Below are positions 60,662 to 64,000 of a stretch of 64,000 nucleotides of DNA, piece after piece. The stretch covers positions 91,980,001 through 92,044,000 of the forward strand of contig NC_086177.1 in the NCBI RefSeq assembly GCF_023053635.1. Reading direction: 5' to 3'. The stretch is from Elgaria multicarinata webbii. Taxonomy: Eukaryota > Chordata > Lepidosauria > Squamata > Anguidae. Position 1 is the first letter of the stretch; each line of letters begins with the position of its first letter. The notes under the pieces were generated by a model. It did no database searches, had not been told where the DNA came from, and worked only from the letters and a program-made list of their open reading frames with translations. Made by a program: the position numbers and the translations under genes.

Positions 60662-62683
60662 ACATTGGCTTGGATCCTGCATTGCCCTTCCATGAATGGA
60701 AGGACTTCTTTGAGTTGAATTTTTGCCAAGTCTCCCCTGCATCACCTTCCACACCATTCTTTACAGTCCCCCAACCCCCTGAGAAAGATTTTCAGGGTCA
60801 ATCAACAAAAATGAATTGGTTAATCTTCCGCCAATCGAAGTACTCTGTTAGTAGAGGTCTATTCATGGGATCCTAACATCCAAACCGTTGGCTAAGTTTA
60901 TACAATGCGATCATCCACTCTGCGAAATAAACCATGCAGTGTGGGTTGTTGTCCAAACTACCTACAGTGAACCTGGCAGAGCGATCTCACTGTGGGTTGT
61001 TCTGCCCCATCTTAACCTTCAGACCCCCAGCTGGTTCTGCCTGGTATCCCAGGGGACTTGGCAGCAGAACCTGTCTTCTCTGCCATGAAGCCCCCAGTCA
61101 CTGCTCTGGTCATGACTCCAGTCACAGTCGGAGCTTTTCAATTATTATTTCTATTTTCTCTTCTTTTGCACAAAATAGGGCCAGATTTTATTTATTTACT
61201 TCATTTTCCCAGCTCCAGGAATGTGGCCAACACCTTCCTTTAAATGTTCCCCTCCATATACTTCCACACTAGCTGTTTTCCAAAATAAACATCATTTCTT
61301 TGCCCAGTTGGTTCAGTGAACCCAAGCAACATTGGTGTCAAATTGTTGCATTCTGGGTTGGCCTCCTGTATTTTTTCAGATGTGGTTTGTTGCGATTTGC
61401 TTTGGTCTTAAAATGCAACTGCAGCATCAACCTGTCCACTGGCAAAATACTATTTAAGCTTTTCAGGGCTAGTGTGTCTTTAAGTAGTAGCTTCTTGTGC
61501 GCTCTCTCTTTTTTAAAGAGACAGTGTCTCCCTTTGTAAATCATTCCTGAAATTCCCCCTAATTACGGTAGTGAGATATTTCTTGAGTGGGTGGGCAGGC
61601 TATAATTCCCAGTTTCCTCTTTGCAGCCAAAGCAATTGCTTCCTATTTTGTTTCATTTAAAATGGTCACAATTGCTCTGGCTGCCAAGGAAACTGGTAAT
61701 TAAAGCCCCCTCCCTCTCCCCTAGAGAAAAAAACCCAACTGTCTAAGGACCAATTCAGCCTGCAGCTATCCAAATGAATAGGTAGAATCTAATTACGGTG
61801 CTAGAAACTGCTTTAAAGATAGAGACAAGCAGGAAGATACTGATTAAAGGCACAGTGGCAGGGGAAAGCCAGATCTTTGATGAAACAGGACTTATTTCTA
61901 AGAATGCATTCCTAGTAGCAGATTTCTTTTTGGGGACTATAGCACTATATGACATGCCATTTGGTACCACTATTCCACTACGAGATAATTTCAGAAACAA
62001 ATACTTTAGCAGCATTAAAGAACTCAAGTGTGGAAGCAATTCAGAATTCAAAGAATTGATAATTAAATAGTCCTCATGCCCCCAGAGACCTTTGAACTTC
62101 TGTTTCTAGAACAACAGTTTCCCAAGCCGTATGGCAAAGGACTTTGAAACTGAGGCCCTTTCTTCACCTAAGGATTATCCCAGGCAAATGGAGAGGTCAT
62201 CCCTGCCTGCTCCTGGGATCCCCTGTGTGTCATTTGCATGATCCAGGGATGATCCCTGGAAAAAAGGCAGGTGTAGAAACGGCCTGAGGGGTGTTCAAAA
62301 GCAATTTATGATGTAACATGATGAGGTCCACTTGCTGGGCATTCTCAAGTATTTGGATAACTTAAGGTTACCAAAACCTGCCCAAAATTTCCAATAGGAA
62401 TCCAATTGTTCATTCAACCTTAAAAGCATTGTTTCTGCTTCTATAAAATCTGCAACTTGTCTTCACATCTGAGAGGCAAGATGGAGTGTTACCTGAATGC
62501 AAAATAGGGCTATCAGAATTTTTTTATTCACCTTTGATAAAGATTAGAAATAGATTTTATAGAAGCAGAAGGAATTGAAAAACACAGGATTTGAATGAAC
62601 AGTGTTGATTCATTTTTTAAAGAAAGATGTTATATTTCATGGTCCCTCCCCCACCGGATGTTTTTATACACGTAGCATCCATT
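60662..62683. other. Intergenic, nothing recognised
   Basis: About 2 kb. A 90-codon plus-strand frame (61798-62070) exists but has no recognisable domain. Mirror-like segments near 61590-61700 (cagtttcctctttgcagcca against tggctgccaaggaaactgg) suggest another degraded palindromic repeat. Confidence 0.4.
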
Positions 62684-63732
62684 GGCTGGGTTCATGCAAC
62701 ATGCTAACCCACCATGGGTTATTATGCTGTCTGAATGCAGCACATTTTTTGCACAGGGTGTTAACATGTTGCTAGTGGAGAAGGAAGCATAGAATAAAGA
62801 CACAGACAGCAGAACTTGGGTTAAACTCTGGCCTCTTTATTTGAATAACATGGGTAGTTCTCCCCTCCCTGGATCAGCATGTGAAAGTACAGGAATTGAT
62901 GTGTCCTTTCTCAGGCCACTTGCCTGGCTTTATGTGTGAGCATTCTGCAAAGCCAGGAGTCGGGTAAAACCCAGCTCCTTTCTTATATGCCAGTCTGCAA
63001 GTGTGGGGAGACGGCCTCACATCATCCCCTCCCTGTGTCTCACAGCTCAGGGTAGGTGAGACAGGAGGGTCTCCAAAGGCAAACCATATCCTGACATGGG
63101 AGCCTTACAGTTCTCGAGGATGAGGTCCTCCTGATATGCCAATCACCAAAAGGTGCCATAGTGCTCACTGTCCCTATTCTTATATTGCCAATTCCCGCAC
63201 ATCCCTGTAACCAATCACCTATTATCCACCCTCCACCTTAGCAATTCCAATATGAAGTAGGCAAAAACCTTCCACTTTAATGGGCGGAAAAAATCCTACT
63301 CAGCCCTCCTTCCAAAGGGAGCGATTGGCTAATCCCATACTAGATTAAGAGAGGGTGGGTGGGAGCCGAGATGAAAGAGGCCGAGTGTTTTGGCAGGATG
63401 GCTCTTATAGTGTGTTAACATGTTGTTTGAAGGCAGGGTGGGCTATCGTGTTACCTGACTGCAACATGTTTTCTGCAGGGTGGCTTGTTAACCGTGCAGT
63501 GTGGCTTATTTTTCTTGAACAAGCCACCTTGAAACCCTATGGCCTATTGTTGGGTTATTCAGGGTGGTTAACAAGCCACACTGCATGGTTAACGAGCAAC
63601 CCCATGGAAAATGTGCTGCATTCAGACAACACAATAACCCACCCTGCAGAAAATGCAGTGAGCACAACATGATAACCCATGGTTCAACAACAACCCACAC
63701 TAGGTGGGTTAGTGTATTGTGTGAACCCAGCC
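62684..63732. repeat. Family K MITE interrupted by an LTR-like insertion
   Basis: Left end ggctgggttcatgcaacatg, right end gtattgtgtgaacccagcc, flanked by ATT (62681-62683, 63733-63735). The inserted segment is 62772-63411. Confidence 0.7.
62772..63411 (-). mobile_element. LTR-like insertion, class unresolved
   Basis: About 640 bp bounded by a 14-bp direct repeat gtgttaacatgttg (62758-62771, 63412-63425). Read on the minus strand it has a TATA-like box, a poly(A) signal near 62845 and a T-rich end, the layout of a solo LTR. The 14-bp repeat is longer than LTR elements normally make. No internal genes are present. Confidence 0.4.
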
Positions 63733-64000
63733 ATTGCTTCACCAGCATTGAGCATTTCTACCACAGACTGTATGCTTATACAATACACATACAGGATCTT
63801 GGGGGATCAAAGTGGGATGGGTGTGTTTACATCCAAAATTAGCAAGCTCTTGTGCTGACATTTGCCTTTTATCAGAAGACCAGACTGGCAATTTGATTGT
63901 TAAATGTCAAGCCTTCCATTCACATCACCAGATTGTATGCCTGTCATTTTCTGTTAGAGAAAAAAATCATGTAACCTTTGAGGTCCTTTTCATCTCAACG
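63733..64000. other. Intergenic, nothing recognised
   Basis: Last 268 bp of the window; no feature seen. Confidence 0.4.

Noticed and set aside
61798-62070. 90-codon plus-strand frame without obvious low complexity
   Set aside because: I recognise no domain, there are no splice or promoter signals, and a frame of this length is expected by chance in this much AT-rich sequence.
48986-64000. Additional upstream SYBU exons or another gene
   Set aside because: No frame with family resemblance and consistent splice sites was found. Non-coding first exons cannot be excluded without transcript data.

Overview
This is a vertebrate nuclear genome window, most likely from a squamate reptile. It is AT-rich and intron-dominated, and it is full of tRNA-derived Sauria-type SINEs, CR1 and L2-like LINE tails, MIR pieces, a DIRS remnant and many palindromic DNA-transposon relics (MITEs). 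That mix fits a lizard or snake better than a bird or mammal. I cannot name the species.

One protein-coding gene is present: syntabulin (SYBU), on the minus strand, from its CpG-island promoter at about 48.4-48.9 kb to its poly(A) signal at about 740. I recognise seven coding exons by matching translations to the vertebrate syntabulin sequence I remember. Their splice phases all agree: 48602-48628, 44763-44970, 23551-23751, 14334-14436, 7016-7222, 3516-3665 and 1425-2535. Together they give 2007 nt, or 668 residues plus stop; the human protein, as I recall it, has 663. Five of the six introns are GT-AG. The fifth has to be GC-AG to keep the frame. Syntabulin is a kinesin-1 adaptor that carries syntaxin-1 vesicles and mitochondria along microtubules. 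Its coiled coil (exons 6-7) and C-terminal membrane anchor (exon 7) are intact.

The introns (about 1.0, 3.4, 7.1, 9.1, 21.0 and 3.6 kb) are largely layered transposon debris. Several insertions sit inside other repeats, so the interrupted sequence shows the target-site duplication and the relative age: a palindromic MITE inside a SINE (3-bp duplication), an hAT-like MITE inside another MITE (8 bp), a TAGGGTGACC element inside a CR1-like tail (7 bp), and a DIRS remnant inside a MITE.

The 15 kb upstream of the promoter (48.96-64 kb) and the 0.7 kb beyond the SYBU poly(A) site appear intergenic. They hold CR1 and SINE copies, a 151-154-bp tandem array, two strong hairpin MITEs, a G-quadruplex motif and an LTR-like insertion, but no gene that I can support. 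I found no novel biochemical system. The most useful observations are the complete SYBU model with its non-canonical intron, the open reading frame continuing upstream of its start codon, and the repeat families dated by nesting.
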